Program-made: the position numbers and the translations under genes
Shown: positions 1 to 6,002 of the stretch, piece after piece
How positions within the stretch are numbered: position 1 is the stretch's first letter
Layout: every line of letters starts with the position of its first letter
Notes under the pieces: model-generated
What the model saw: only the letters and a program-made list of their open reading frames with translations
Told to the model about the DNA's origin: nothing
The model's database searches: none
Source: Bacteroidales bacterium
GTDB lineage: Bacteria; Bacteroidota; Bacteroidia; Bacteroidales; WCHB1-69
Direction of reading: 5' to 3'
DNA length: 10,731 nucleotides
Assembly: GCA_031272415.1 (NCBI GenBank)
Contig: JAISTU010000069.1
Location: forward strand, 1 to 10,731

Positions 1-155
1 ATTGAACGGTTTATATCCAACAGTTACGGTACAAAAGATAAAGATTTTTCAATGTATAGAATAGCATTGTACTTCTCCTAACGCAACCCCTTTTATCGCT
101 GCAAAAAAATATAAAGCCAATTTTTAATTTTTTATTTTTTATTGACAAAAAAGTG

Positions 156-163
156 TATCTTTG
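156..163 (+). promoter_or_regulatory. Bacteroidota-type -7 promoter element upstream of bamD
   Basis: TATCTTTG matches the known Bacteroidota -7 consensus TAnnTTTG exactly. The transcript would begin near 170 and leave a leader of about 35 nt before the bamD ATG at 205. The -33 element is unclear. The only upstream TTG (142-144) is 11 bp away, shorter than the usual 17-23 bp. The 11-bp string GTGTATCTTTG (153-163) recurs in the feoB promoter at 2863-2873. The leader also has a TTGTAAA direct repeat at 161-167 and 169-175. Confidence 0.6.
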
Positions 164-204
164 TAAAATTGTAAACTTTTTAAAGGAAAAAACATTAACA
201 ATCA

Positions 205-1053
205 ATGCGGATAAAAGTAGTAATTTTTGGACTAATATCTTTATTTTTAGTGAGTTATGTATCTTTTGGACAAAAAAATATAGGCGAGCAAAAAAGTAAA
301 GCAAATAAGGCGTTGTCCAGACGGTACAAAACAAAAGAAGCAAAATATGAGGCTGCAAAAAATTATTATGCAAAAGGTTCATATCTTACGGCTTCTCAAT
401 TGTTTGAAGAATTGTATCCTCTGTATCTATCTCTACCTGAGGGAGATACGATATTGTTTTTATATGCAGACAGTTATTTAAAAAACAATGATTATTTGAT
501 GGCGGCGTTTCATTTTAGGGATTATGTACGGCGTTATCCGCAAAGTGAGAGGGCAGAAGAGGCACGCTTTTTGGCAGCAAAAGCCTATTATTTGAACACA
601 CCTGCCTACAATTTAGACCAATCTGACTCACATATTGCCATGGAGGAGTTGGAAATATTTACAAATGCTTATCCGCAAAGTCCTTTTGTTCCGCAATGCA
701 ATGCAATGATGGATACATTGTATAATAAATTGGCACACAAGGATTTTAATATTGCCAAAATGTATCATCGAACAGGCAATTATGAATCGGCAGCCATTGC
801 TTTTGAGAATATATTAAGAGATTTTCCGGGCAGTAATTATATAGAAGAAACGTTTTTTTATTTGGTAAAAAACAGTTATTTATATGCACGTAAAAGCGTG
901 ATCGCAAAGCAAGTAGAGCGTTATCAATCTGTTATTGACAATAAAAATAAACTCAAAGCCTTTAATGATAAATCAAAATATTTGGCAGAGGCGGAAAAGT
1001 TGGCAGATGAGGCTCAAATAAAACGAAATAAAATATTAGAAAATAAACAATAA
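205..1053 (+). CDS. bamD: BamD-like outer-membrane assembly TPR protein, without lipobox
   Basis: This is probably BamD, the TPR component of the BAM complex that folds beta-barrel proteins into the outer membrane. The 282-residue length is normal for the family. Residues 1-22 are a signal peptide (basic MRIK, hydrophobic core to about residue 20, cleavage probably after SFG). The rest is helical TPR-like sequence with family-typical phrases: KYEAAKNYYAKGSY (about 47-60), the LFEELYPLY helix (66-74), YNLDQSDSHIAMEELEIF (135-152) with a following YPQSPF, and a later TGNYESAAIAFENILRDFPGS repeat (190-210). Family members are normally lipoproteins, but no cysteine lies in or after the signal peptide; the only one is Cys165. 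The protein therefore looks soluble in the periplasm or held only by partners. rpoZ follows after 24 bp, a pairing common in Bacteroidota. The ATG was chosen because it gives a complete signal peptide just after the promoter. A paralogous YfgC/YbgF-like TPR protein is the main alternative. Confidence 0.82.
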   Translation: MRIKVVIFGLISLFLVSYVSFGQKNIGEQKSKANKALSRRYKTKEAKYEAAKNYYAKGSYLTASQLFEELYPLYLSLPEGDTILFLYADSYLKNNDYLMAAFHFRDYVRRYPQSERAEEARFLAAKAYYLNTPAYNLDQSDSHIAMEELEIFTNAYPQSPFVPQCNAMMDTLYNKLAHKDFNIAKMYHRTGNYESAAIAFENILRDFPGSNYIEETFFYLVKNSYLYARKSVIAKQVERYQSVIDNKNKLKAFNDKSKYLAEAEKLADEAQIKRNKILENKQ

Positions 1054-1077
1054 ATTATTTAAGTATTAACATAAAAT

Positions 1078-1401
1078 ATGAGTTACAGAAGAAAGATAAA
1101 TACAGACGCAATTACAAGGAATTTGAATGATTTTGACAAAGAAACGGGCAATATTTACGAAACGGTTGCCATTTTGTCGCAAAGGGCTAATCAAATTGCG
1201 GTGCAAAATAAGAAAGATTTGGTAGAAAGAATCAATCAATATGACCACAGCACCGAAGTTTCTGATGAAATTTTTGAAAACAAAGAGCAAATTGAAATAG
1301 TAAAGTTTTTTGAAATGCAGCCCAAACCGGCAACGCGTGCGATTGAAGAGTTTCTGCGGGGCGATATTTACTATCGACTGCCGGAGCCTGCTAAAAAATA
1401 G
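1078..1401 (+). CDS. rpoZ: DNA-directed RNA polymerase omega subunit
   Basis: Omega binds the beta-prime subunit and helps assemble and stabilise RNA polymerase in the cytoplasm. The 107 residues follow the divergent Bacteroidota pattern: a TGNIYETVAILSQRANQI block (about 23-40), which corresponds to the omega core helix with its conserved arginine-alanine-asparagine-glutamine, then a FENKEQIEIVKFFE segment (66-79), then PKPATRAIEEFLRGDIYYR near the C-terminus (82-100). The length fits this lineage. It lies 24 bp after bamD and 44 bp before the HD-domain gene, so one transcript is likely. There is no clear Shine-Dalgarno; the leader is A/T-rich (AACATAAAAT before ATG), as is normal here. The opposite-strand reading frame across the same bases is a shadow with no family features. 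Confidence 0.9.
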   Translation: MSYRRKINTDAITRNLNDFDKETGNIYETVAILSQRANQIAVQNKKDLVERINQYDHSTEVSDEIFENKEQIEIVKFFEMQPKPATRAIEEFLRGDIYYRLPEPAKK

Positions 1402-1445
1402 TCTATTTCGGCAAAAAATACGGGCAAAATGCCTACAAGGATATT

Positions 1446-2678
1446 ATGTTGCATAAATCCAAAATCATCAATGACCCGCTTTATGGACTGATAAATATAG
1501 ACAATGAAAAGATATTTGGGCTGATACAACACCCTTATTTTCAGCGACTAAAGAACATACATCAGTTAGGATTTTCTTATTTTGTCTATCCGGGTGCAAC
1601 ACATAGCCGATTTCAACATTCTATCGGGGCTATGTATTTGATGCAAAACGCTTTACAAACGCTTTCACAAAAAGGTATTCCCATTTCGGAAGAGGAAAAA
1701 GAGGCGGCTCTTTTGGCGATATTGTTGCATGATATTGGACATTTGGCTTTTTCGCATGCGTTGGAATATTTTTTTGTCCCTGACGCTTCACACGAACAAT
1801 TTTCTAAATTGATTATCAGGCAAATACACAAAACTTCGCAAATTGACTTGTCGCAGACCTTAGACATTATTAATGACCGTTATAAAAAGCATTTTTTACA
1901 TCAGTTGGTATCCAGTCAATTGGACGTTGATAGATTGGATTATCTTAATCGCGACAGTTTTTATACAGGAGTTTCGGAAGGTGTAATCGGTTCGGAGCGA
2001 ATTATAAAAATGTTGTATATAATTGATAACCAATTAGTTGCAGAAGAAAAAGCCATCTATTCAATTGAAAAGTTTATCATTTCTCGCCGTTTAATGTATT
2101 GGCAAGTTTATTTACATAAAACGGTGCATGTGGCTGAAATTCTGATGATTAACACTCTCAAAAGAGCAAAATCTTTGTTCACACAAGGCAAACTGTCCTT
2201 TATATCGCCTTCTTTGCAATTGTTTTTTGAAAAAGAACTGTATATTGCTGATTTTGAGAACAATACAACATTGTTGGAAACCTACCTTAACATTGATGAT
2301 ATTGAGATTTGGTATGCGGTAAAAATGTGGCAACATGAGCAAGATAAAATACTTTCCCAATTGAGCAGACGTCTTTTTAGTCGTGATTTATTTTGCATAA
2401 AAATTTCGGATACGCCCTTTGAGGTTTCATATATTACTCATATTAAAGAAGTTACAAAAAAATATTTTTCTCTCAATGATGAAGAGGTTGATTTTTTTGT
2501 GGCAGCGGGAGAGTTAGAAAATCGTGCATACAATCCCAAAACAGAGTCTATTCAAATTTTGACCAAAAATGGCGATGTTGTACCGCTTGAACAAATCTCC
2601 GACCATCTCAATCACCGCACACTCTCTCAAAGTGTTAGTAAATATTTTATCTGCTACCCAAAACAGGTACCAATTTAG
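1446..2678 (+). CDS. HD-domain phosphohydrolase, SAMHD1/dGTPase-like
   Basis: This cytoplasmic metal-dependent phosphohydrolase belongs to the HD family that includes dGTPase and SAMHD1, which split dNTPs to deoxynucleoside and triphosphate. All expected metal ligands are visible: His58 in ATHSRFQHSIGA (51-62), His95-Asp96 in LLHDIGHLAFSHALE (93-107), and Asp160 in QLDVDRLDYLNRDSFYTGV (158-176). His116 in ASHEQF matches the catalytic histidine of SAMHD1. The N-terminal DPLYGLI plus QHPYFQRLKNIHQLG is the usual entry to this subfamily, and 410 residues is a normal length. The C-terminal part (about 300-410) is less conserved, and I infer no separate domain. Substrate is not settled by sequence; many relatives are annotated only as HD-domain proteins. 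The start is supported by AAGGA at 1437-1441, one of the few Shine-Dalgarno-like sequences here, and by the conserved N-terminus. It is probably cotranscribed with rpoZ. Confidence 0.85.
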   Translation: MLHKSKIINDPLYGLINIDNEKIFGLIQHPYFQRLKNIHQLGFSYFVYPGATHSRFQHSIGAMYLMQNALQTLSQKGIPISEEEKEAALLAILLHDIGHLAFSHALEYFFVPDASHEQFSKLIIRQIHKTSQIDLSQTLDIINDRYKKHFLHQLVSSQLDVDRLDYLNRDSFYTGVSEGVIGSERIIKMLYIIDNQLVAEEKAIYSIEKFIISRRLMYWQVYLHKTVHVAEILMINTLKRAKSLFTQGKLSFISPSLQLFFEKELYIADFENNTTLLETYLNIDDIEIWYAVKMWQHEQDKILSQLSRRLFSRDLFCIKISDTPFEVSYITHIKEVTKKYFSLNDEEVDFFVAAGELENRAYNPKTESIQILTKNGDVVPLEQISDHLNHRTLSQSVSKYFICYPKQVPI

Positions 2679-2680
2679 TG

Positions 2681-2762
2681 GAAAGTTGAAAGTTAATTTA
2701 TAAAATTTTGATTATCAATGTTTTATATTTGTCCTAAAAAACATTCTTAACTCTCAATTCTC
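2681..2762 (+). repeat. Imperfect inverted repeat after the HD-domain gene
   Basis: The left arm at 2681-2696 contains GAAAGTT twice. It is complementary to 2747-2762 at 13 of 16 positions, plus one pair that would be G-U in RNA. The spacer is 50 nt. The left arm starts 2 bp after the HD-gene stop. It could be a weak 3'-end structure, but no T-run follows, so I do not call it a terminator. The arms belong to the 7-bp repeat family described at 2746-2787, in opposite orientation. Confidence 0.5.
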
Positions 2763-2787
2763 AATTCTCAATTTTTAATTTTTAATT
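2746..2787 (+). repeat. 7-bp tandem repeat array (six units, consensus YTYAAYT)
   Basis: Six consecutive 7-bp units can be read without slippage: CTTAACT, CTCAATT three times, and TTTAATT twice. The first unit is the most divergent. The run ends 145 bp before the feoB ATG and 78 bp before the feoB -7 element. The same family appears at 5912-5939 upstream of ctpA, and in reverse orientation at 2681-2694. Short A/T-rich tandem repeats like this are commonly seen in Bacteroidota intergenic DNA; no function can be read from it. Confidence 0.8.
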
Positions 2788-2806
2788 GAATTGCCTCCCC
2801 ATTTAT

Positions 2807-2827
2807 TGTAGTTTTTGGGGATAAAAA
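2807..2827 (+). repeat. Short partial copy of a dispersed intergenic repeat
   Basis: TGTAGTTTTT followed by GGGGATAAAAA resembles the left end of the repeat at 5704-5742, where the same blocks are separated by TTGCATT. It lies between the 7-bp array and the feoB promoter. The sequence is short and A/T-rich, so homology is plausible rather than proven. Confidence 0.35.
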
Positions 2828-2847
2828 TCACCATATATAAGGAGTTA

Positions 2848-2873
2848 TTGATAGATATTTTTGTGTATCTTTG
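2848..2873 (+). promoter_or_regulatory. feoB promoter (-33 TTG, -7 TATCTTTG)
   Basis: TATCTTTG at 2866-2873 is an exact match to the Bacteroidota -7 consensus TAnnTTTG. A TTG at 2848-2850 is a candidate -33 element, 15 bp upstream, slightly closer than usual. Transcription would start near 2879-2881, giving a leader of about 53 nt. The core GTGTATCTTTG is identical to that before bamD. Confidence 0.7.
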
Positions 2874-2877
2874 CAGG

Positions 2878-2898
2878 ACAATACATATTTTGTATTGT
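2878..2898 (+). promoter_or_regulatory. Perfect 8-bp inverted repeat at the feoB transcription start; candidate operator
   Basis: ACAATACA (2878-2885) and TGTATTGT (2891-2898) are exact reverse complements around a 5-bp spacer. They lie 4 bp after the -7 element, so a bound dimeric repressor would block the start site. The RNA could instead carry a 5'-end hairpin. The arms do not resemble the usual Fur or DtxR boxes, so the regulator cannot be named. Iron or redox control is inferred from the FeoAB gene it precedes. Confidence 0.55.
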
Positions 2899-2932
2899 TA
2901 TTAAGTAAAAAAGTAAAAAATAATATTCCATA

Positions 2933-5644
2933 ATGCAATTATCAGAACTACAGACAGGGGAAAGAGCGATAGTTGTGAAAGTGTCAGGTTATGGCGGTTT
3001 TCGCAAGCGGATTGTTGAGATGGGGTTTATCAAAGGCAAAATAATTGAGTGCAGACTCAATGCGCCTCTCAAAGACCCCGTCAAATACAGCATTATGGGT
3101 TATGAAGTGTCGCTCAGACGCAGTGAAGCCGCTCAAATTGAAGTCATCGGAATACATGAGGCTGAAACAATTGTTAAACAGCAAAAGCATGATTATCAAG
3201 GCACTATAACTGACGAAGATGTTCGCAAAATCGCTATCGAAAAAGGAAAAACGATTAACGTTGCTTTGATTGGCAATCCCAATTCGGGCAAAACGAGCCT
3301 TTTTAATATCGCCTCCGGCAAACGAGAAAGGGTGGGCAATTATAGTGGCGTAACGGTGGAGGCAAAGAGCGGGCGACTCAATTATAAAGGTTATACAATT
3401 AACATTACCGATTTACCAGGAACGTATTCATTATCAGCCTATTCACCGGAAGAAAAATATGTACGTCAACATATTGTCTATCAAAAACCGGACGTCATTA
3501 TCAACGTGATTGACGCTTCCAATTTGGAAAGAAATCTGTTTTTGACCACACAATTGATAGATATGAATGTTCGGATAGTGGTCGCTCTCAATATGTATGA
3601 TGAGTTGCAACGCAGAGGCGATAAATTGGATATTTCATTGTTATCCAAACTGTTAGGAGTTCCCATTGTTCCTACTGTAAGTCCTAAAAAAATCGGCATT
3701 TCGCAACTGTTGGATGCTTTGATTTCGCTTTATGAGGGGGCTGATATTATGGATAATGAAGGAAATCTTATCCGACAAGCGGACAAAGACACCGTTTTGG
3801 ACGAACATCATCACCAAATTAACCTTTCACATCAACATTATCAACAACAAAATAGCATTGATAATGAGATAATTAAACGTAAAAAACACCGTGCGGAAAA
3901 AAAAGAATATATTACCGTTTTGGGGAGGCATATTCATATCAATTATGGCATTTTGTTGGAAAATTCTATCAATGAATTGCGATCTTTGATAATGGAAAAT
4001 TCTAATGCAAGAGATATTTTATCGCCACGTTATCAGTCCATTAAACTCTTGGAAAATGATATGGAAATGGAACTTTTTGCACAGCAATATTCTAATTTTG
4101 ATGCTATTTTGCACAAAAGAAATGAATTGGCGACAAAATTGAAAGACAATCTCAACAATAGTGTTGAAAATGCGGTCATGGATGCGCAATATGGATTTAT
4201 CGCAGGTGCATTAAGAGAAACCTATCAGCCTGTCAAACGCATTGGAAAACAGACACTTACAGATAAAATAGACAACATTGTTACCCACAAAATTTGGGGG
4301 TATCCTATCTTTTTTGCGGTGATTTTCATTATGTTTGAAGCCACTTTTTATTTGGGTGCCTATCCTGTGGGGTGGATAGAAAGTTTTACAGGTTGGTGCA
4401 GTTCGTTAGTGGAACAATATATGCAAAGCGGAATGTTTAAAGATTTGCTCATCACCGGCATCATCGGCGGTGTGGGCAGTGTGTTGGTGTTTTTGCCCAA
4501 TATATTGATATTGTATTTATTTATAACTCTTTTAGAATCAACAGGTTATATGGCAAGAGCGGCTTTTATTATGGATAAAATTATGCACTTAATCGGCTTG
4601 CACGGACGCTCTTTTATTCCTTTGATAATGGGATTTGGCTGCAATGTGCCTGCTATTATGGCGACCAGAACCATTGAAAATCACAATAGCCGAATGATTA
4701 CCATTTTGATTTCTCCGCTGATGTCTTGCAATGCACGTTTGCCCGTTTATGTGCTGATGTGTAGCATATTTTTTAAAGAAAAAGCAGGACTGTATATGTT
4801 CGCTATTTACTTGACAGGCATTGTTTTAGCAGGAGTTATGGCAAAAATTTTAAAGCGGTTTTTGTTTGAAAAAGAAGAGATACCATTTGTGATGGAATTG
4901 CCGCCTTACCGCATGCCACCCATTAAATCGGTACTTTCCGATACGTGGGGAAAAGGTTATCATTATCTCAAAAAAATTGCTACCGTTGTTTTGGTTGGCT
5001 CAATTGTGATTTGGTTTTTGAGTTATTTTCCTCATAATCAACAATTTAATAATTTTGAAAATTTAACTACTGCACAGCAAAAAGAACTCCAAATAGAGCA
5101 AAAAGAGCATTCTTATTTGGGGCAAATTGGTAAATTTACAGAGCCGATAATGCGTCCTTTGGGTTTTGAGTGGAAAACAAGTGTTGCTATTTTGTCGGGT
5201 TTAGCCGCCAAAGAAGTAGTCGTTAGCACTTTGGCAATACTTTATACAGGAGACGAAAACCCTGATAATCAAACACTTGGAAAAAGAATTGTAGCCGAAC
5301 TCAAACCGAACAAAGAGCCTGCATTTACAGCCATTATTGCCATTGAATTGATGCTTTTTGTGTTGATTTATTTTCCTTGTTTGGCAACATTAGCGGCTAT
5401 CAAACACGAAACAGGCTCATGGAAATGGGCAGCATTTGTGGTCGTTTATACATTGCTTTTGGCATGGGGGACAGCATTTTTGTTCCGCTTGATTGCCACA
5501 GGCTCTATTTTTCAACAATCGACCGTCATCATTCTTATTGCAGCAGTCGTTTTGACCTACATTATTTACAAATCCGTCAAATTTTTCAGACAACCGCCGC
5601 ACGCCTGCAAAGATTGCAAGGGTTGCAAAATGAAAAAGGAGTAA
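2933..5644 (+). CDS. feoB: Fused FeoA-FeoB ferrous iron transporter
   Basis: This inner-membrane protein imports Fe(II). Residues 1-75 are a FeoA (SH3-like) domain. It is followed by a cytosolic G domain with G1 GNPNSGKT (114-121), G2 Thr141 in GNYSGVTVEAKSG, G3 DLPG (160-163) and G4 NMYD (220-223). A helical GDI-like region runs to about 450. The membrane part shows the family's two Gate signatures: GVGSVLVFLPNI (513-524) with MGFGCNVPAIMATRTIE (566-582), and LMSCNARLPVYVL (596-608). Later hydrophobic helices lie near 618-638, 682-698, 798-820, 833-853 and 863-880. The 903-residue length fits a FeoA-FeoB fusion. Two traits stand out: a His/Gln-rich stretch between the G domain and GDI (HHH at 292-294, then HQHYQQQ at 300-306), and a Cys-rich tail with Cys892, Cys895 and Cys898 that may bind metal or redox-sense. 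The ATG begins exactly at the FeoA domain. It is monocistronic, with its own promoter and candidate operator. Confidence 0.97.
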   Translation: MQLSELQTGERAIVVKVSGYGGFRKRIVEMGFIKGKIIECRLNAPLKDPVKYSIMGYEVSLRRSEAAQIEVIGIHEAETIVKQQKHDYQGTITDEDVRKIAIEKGKTINVALIGNPNSGKTSLFNIASGKRERVGNYSGVTVEAKSGRLNYKGYTINITDLPGTYSLSAYSPEEKYVRQHIVYQKPDVIINVIDASNLERNLFLTTQLIDMNVRIVVALNMYDELQRRGDKLDISLLSKLLGVPIVPTVSPKKIGISQLLDALISLYEGADIMDNEGNLIRQADKDTVLDEHHHQINLSHQHYQQQNSIDNEIIKRKKHRAEKKEYITVLGRHIHINYGILLENSINELRSLIMENSNARDILSPRYQSIKLLENDMEMELFAQQYSNFDAILHKRNELATKLKDNLNNSVENAVMDAQYGFIAGALRETYQPVKRIGKQTLTDKIDNIVTHKIWGYPIFFAVIFIMFEATFYLGAYPVGWIESFTGWCSSLVEQYMQSGMFKDLLITGIIGGVGSVLVFLPNILILYLFITLLESTGYMARAAFIMDKIMHLIGLHGRSFIPLIMGFGCNVPAIMATRTIENHNSRMITILISPLMSCNARLPVYVLMCSIFFKEKAGLYMFAIYLTGIVLAGVMAKILKRFLFEKEEIPFVMELPPYRMPPIKSVLSDTWGKGYHYLKKIATVVLVGSIVIWFLSYFPHNQQFNNFENLTTAQQKELQIEQKEHSYLGQIGKFTEPIMRPLGFEWKTSVAILSGLAAKEVVVSTLAILYTGDENPDNQTLGKRIVAELKPNKEPAFTAIIAIELMLFVLIYFPCLATLAAIKHETGSWKWAAFVVVYTLLLAWGTAFLFRLIATGSIFQQSTVIILIAAVVLTYIIYKSVKFFRQPPHACKDCKGCKMKKE

Positions 5645-5674
5645 ATTGCTTTTAATTAAATATCATTTTTATAA

Positions 5675-5694
5675 GGGAAAGTCATGCCTTGCCC
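5675..5694 (+). terminator. Weak hairpin after feoB, possible transcript end
   Basis: GGGAAAG (5675-5681) pairs with CTTGCCC (5688-5694): six of seven pairs, one A-G mismatch, 6-nt loop. It starts 30 bp after the feoB stop, where a transcript should end. The downstream sequence AAATTA is not a T-run, so intrinsic termination is doubtful. Confidence 0.3.
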
Positions 5695-5732
5695 AAATTA
5701 GAATGTAGTTTTTTTGCATTTTGGGATAAAAA

Positions 5733-5900
5733 CGTTCTAAAATTTGTCCGAACCATAATTTTCATAGGATTTATATGATTAGCAGAATAATTTTATGATG
5801 GTAGAGACGGTACATGCATCGTCTTTACTTTATATTTATAAAATCTTGAAAATCATGCAAATCCTTCTAAATCACAGTTCAGACAAAGGGATTTAGGACG
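5733..5900. repeat. Long imperfect palindrome (~168 bp) with hairpin core
   Basis: Matching blocks are nested from the outside in. CGTTCTAAA (5733-5741) matches TTTAGGACG (5892-5900) at 8 of 9 positions. TTTGTCCGAAC (5743-5753) matches GTTCAGACAAA (5877-5887) at 10 of 11. AGGATTT plus ATGATT (5766-5780) matches AATCAT plus AAATCCT (5851-5865) at 13 of 15. The centre is the hairpin at 5801-5828. Blocks of the type AATCAT-AAATCC-GTTCAGACA and GTAGAGACG hairpins are, from memory, recurrent in Bacteroidota intergenic DNA, so I read this as a decayed copy of a dispersed palindromic repeat. It encodes nothing and shows no transposase ends I recognise. Confidence 0.7.
5801..5828. repeat. Hairpin core of the palindrome
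   Basis: GTAGAGACGGT (5801-5811) pairs with ATCGTCTTTAC (5818-5828): an 11-bp stem, two pairs of which would be G-U in RNA, around the 6-nt loop ACATGC. The stem is GC-richer than its surroundings. It could fold in the transcript and help end the feoB message, but there is no U-run directly after it. Confidence 0.65.
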
Positions 5901-5911
5901 AAAAAATCATT

Positions 5912-5939
5912 CTCAACGTTCAATTTTCAATTACCAATT
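5912..5939 (+). repeat. 7-bp tandem repeat array (four units)
   Basis: Units CTCAACG, TTCAATT, TTCAATT and ACCAATT follow in register. They belong to the same family as the 2746-2787 array. The preceding bases also match: AAAAAATCATTCTCAAC here against AAAAAACATTCTTAAC there. The array ends 63 bp before the ctpA ATG. Confidence 0.7.
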
Positions 5940-6002
5940 AAAAAAAATTTATACAATATAATTTCAAAAACAACGTTATTATATATTATTGTTATTTATT
6001 GT

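Larger units (their letters stand above)
5645..6002. other. Repeat-rich intergenic region between feoB and the ctpA operon
   Basis: No gene, RNA gene or reading frame with protein-like features is seen here. In order it holds a weak hairpin after feoB (5675-5694), a left module shared with the 10.46-kb region (5704-5742), a long palindrome (5733-5900) and a 7-bp repeat array (5912-5939). The final 60 bp before ctpA are A/T-rich. No exact TAnnTTTG is present there; the nearest is TATTATTG at 5984-5991, one mismatch from consensus and only 11 bp before the ATG, so the ctpA promoter is not assigned. Confidence 0.7.

Noticed and set aside
1..81. Open + strand frame of 26 codons running in from the window edge and ending in TAA at 79-81
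   Set aside because: It could be the tail of an upstream gene, but a second frame is also open to 64 and neither tail resembles a known protein, so no gene is called.
11..382. 123-codon frame on the minus strand overlapping the bamD promoter and start
   Set aside because: It covers the strong promoter element and the bamD 5' end, and its translation is low-complexity Leu/Phe/Lys-rich sequence typical of AT-rich shadow frames.
2878..2932. Riboswitch in the feoB leader
   Set aside because: The leader is only about 53 nt and shows one simple hairpin; it is too short and lacks any conserved riboswitch motif I recognise.
5377..5655. 92-codon + strand frame overlapping the feoB 3' end
   Set aside because: It is an alternative frame inside the last membrane helices of FeoB; feoB continues to its Cys-rich tail without disruption, so no frameshift is implied.
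5675..5900. Insertion sequence or transposase remnant after feoB
   Set aside because: No transposase reading frame, terminal repeat of a known IS family or target duplication is visible; only a non-coding palindromic repeat can be supported.
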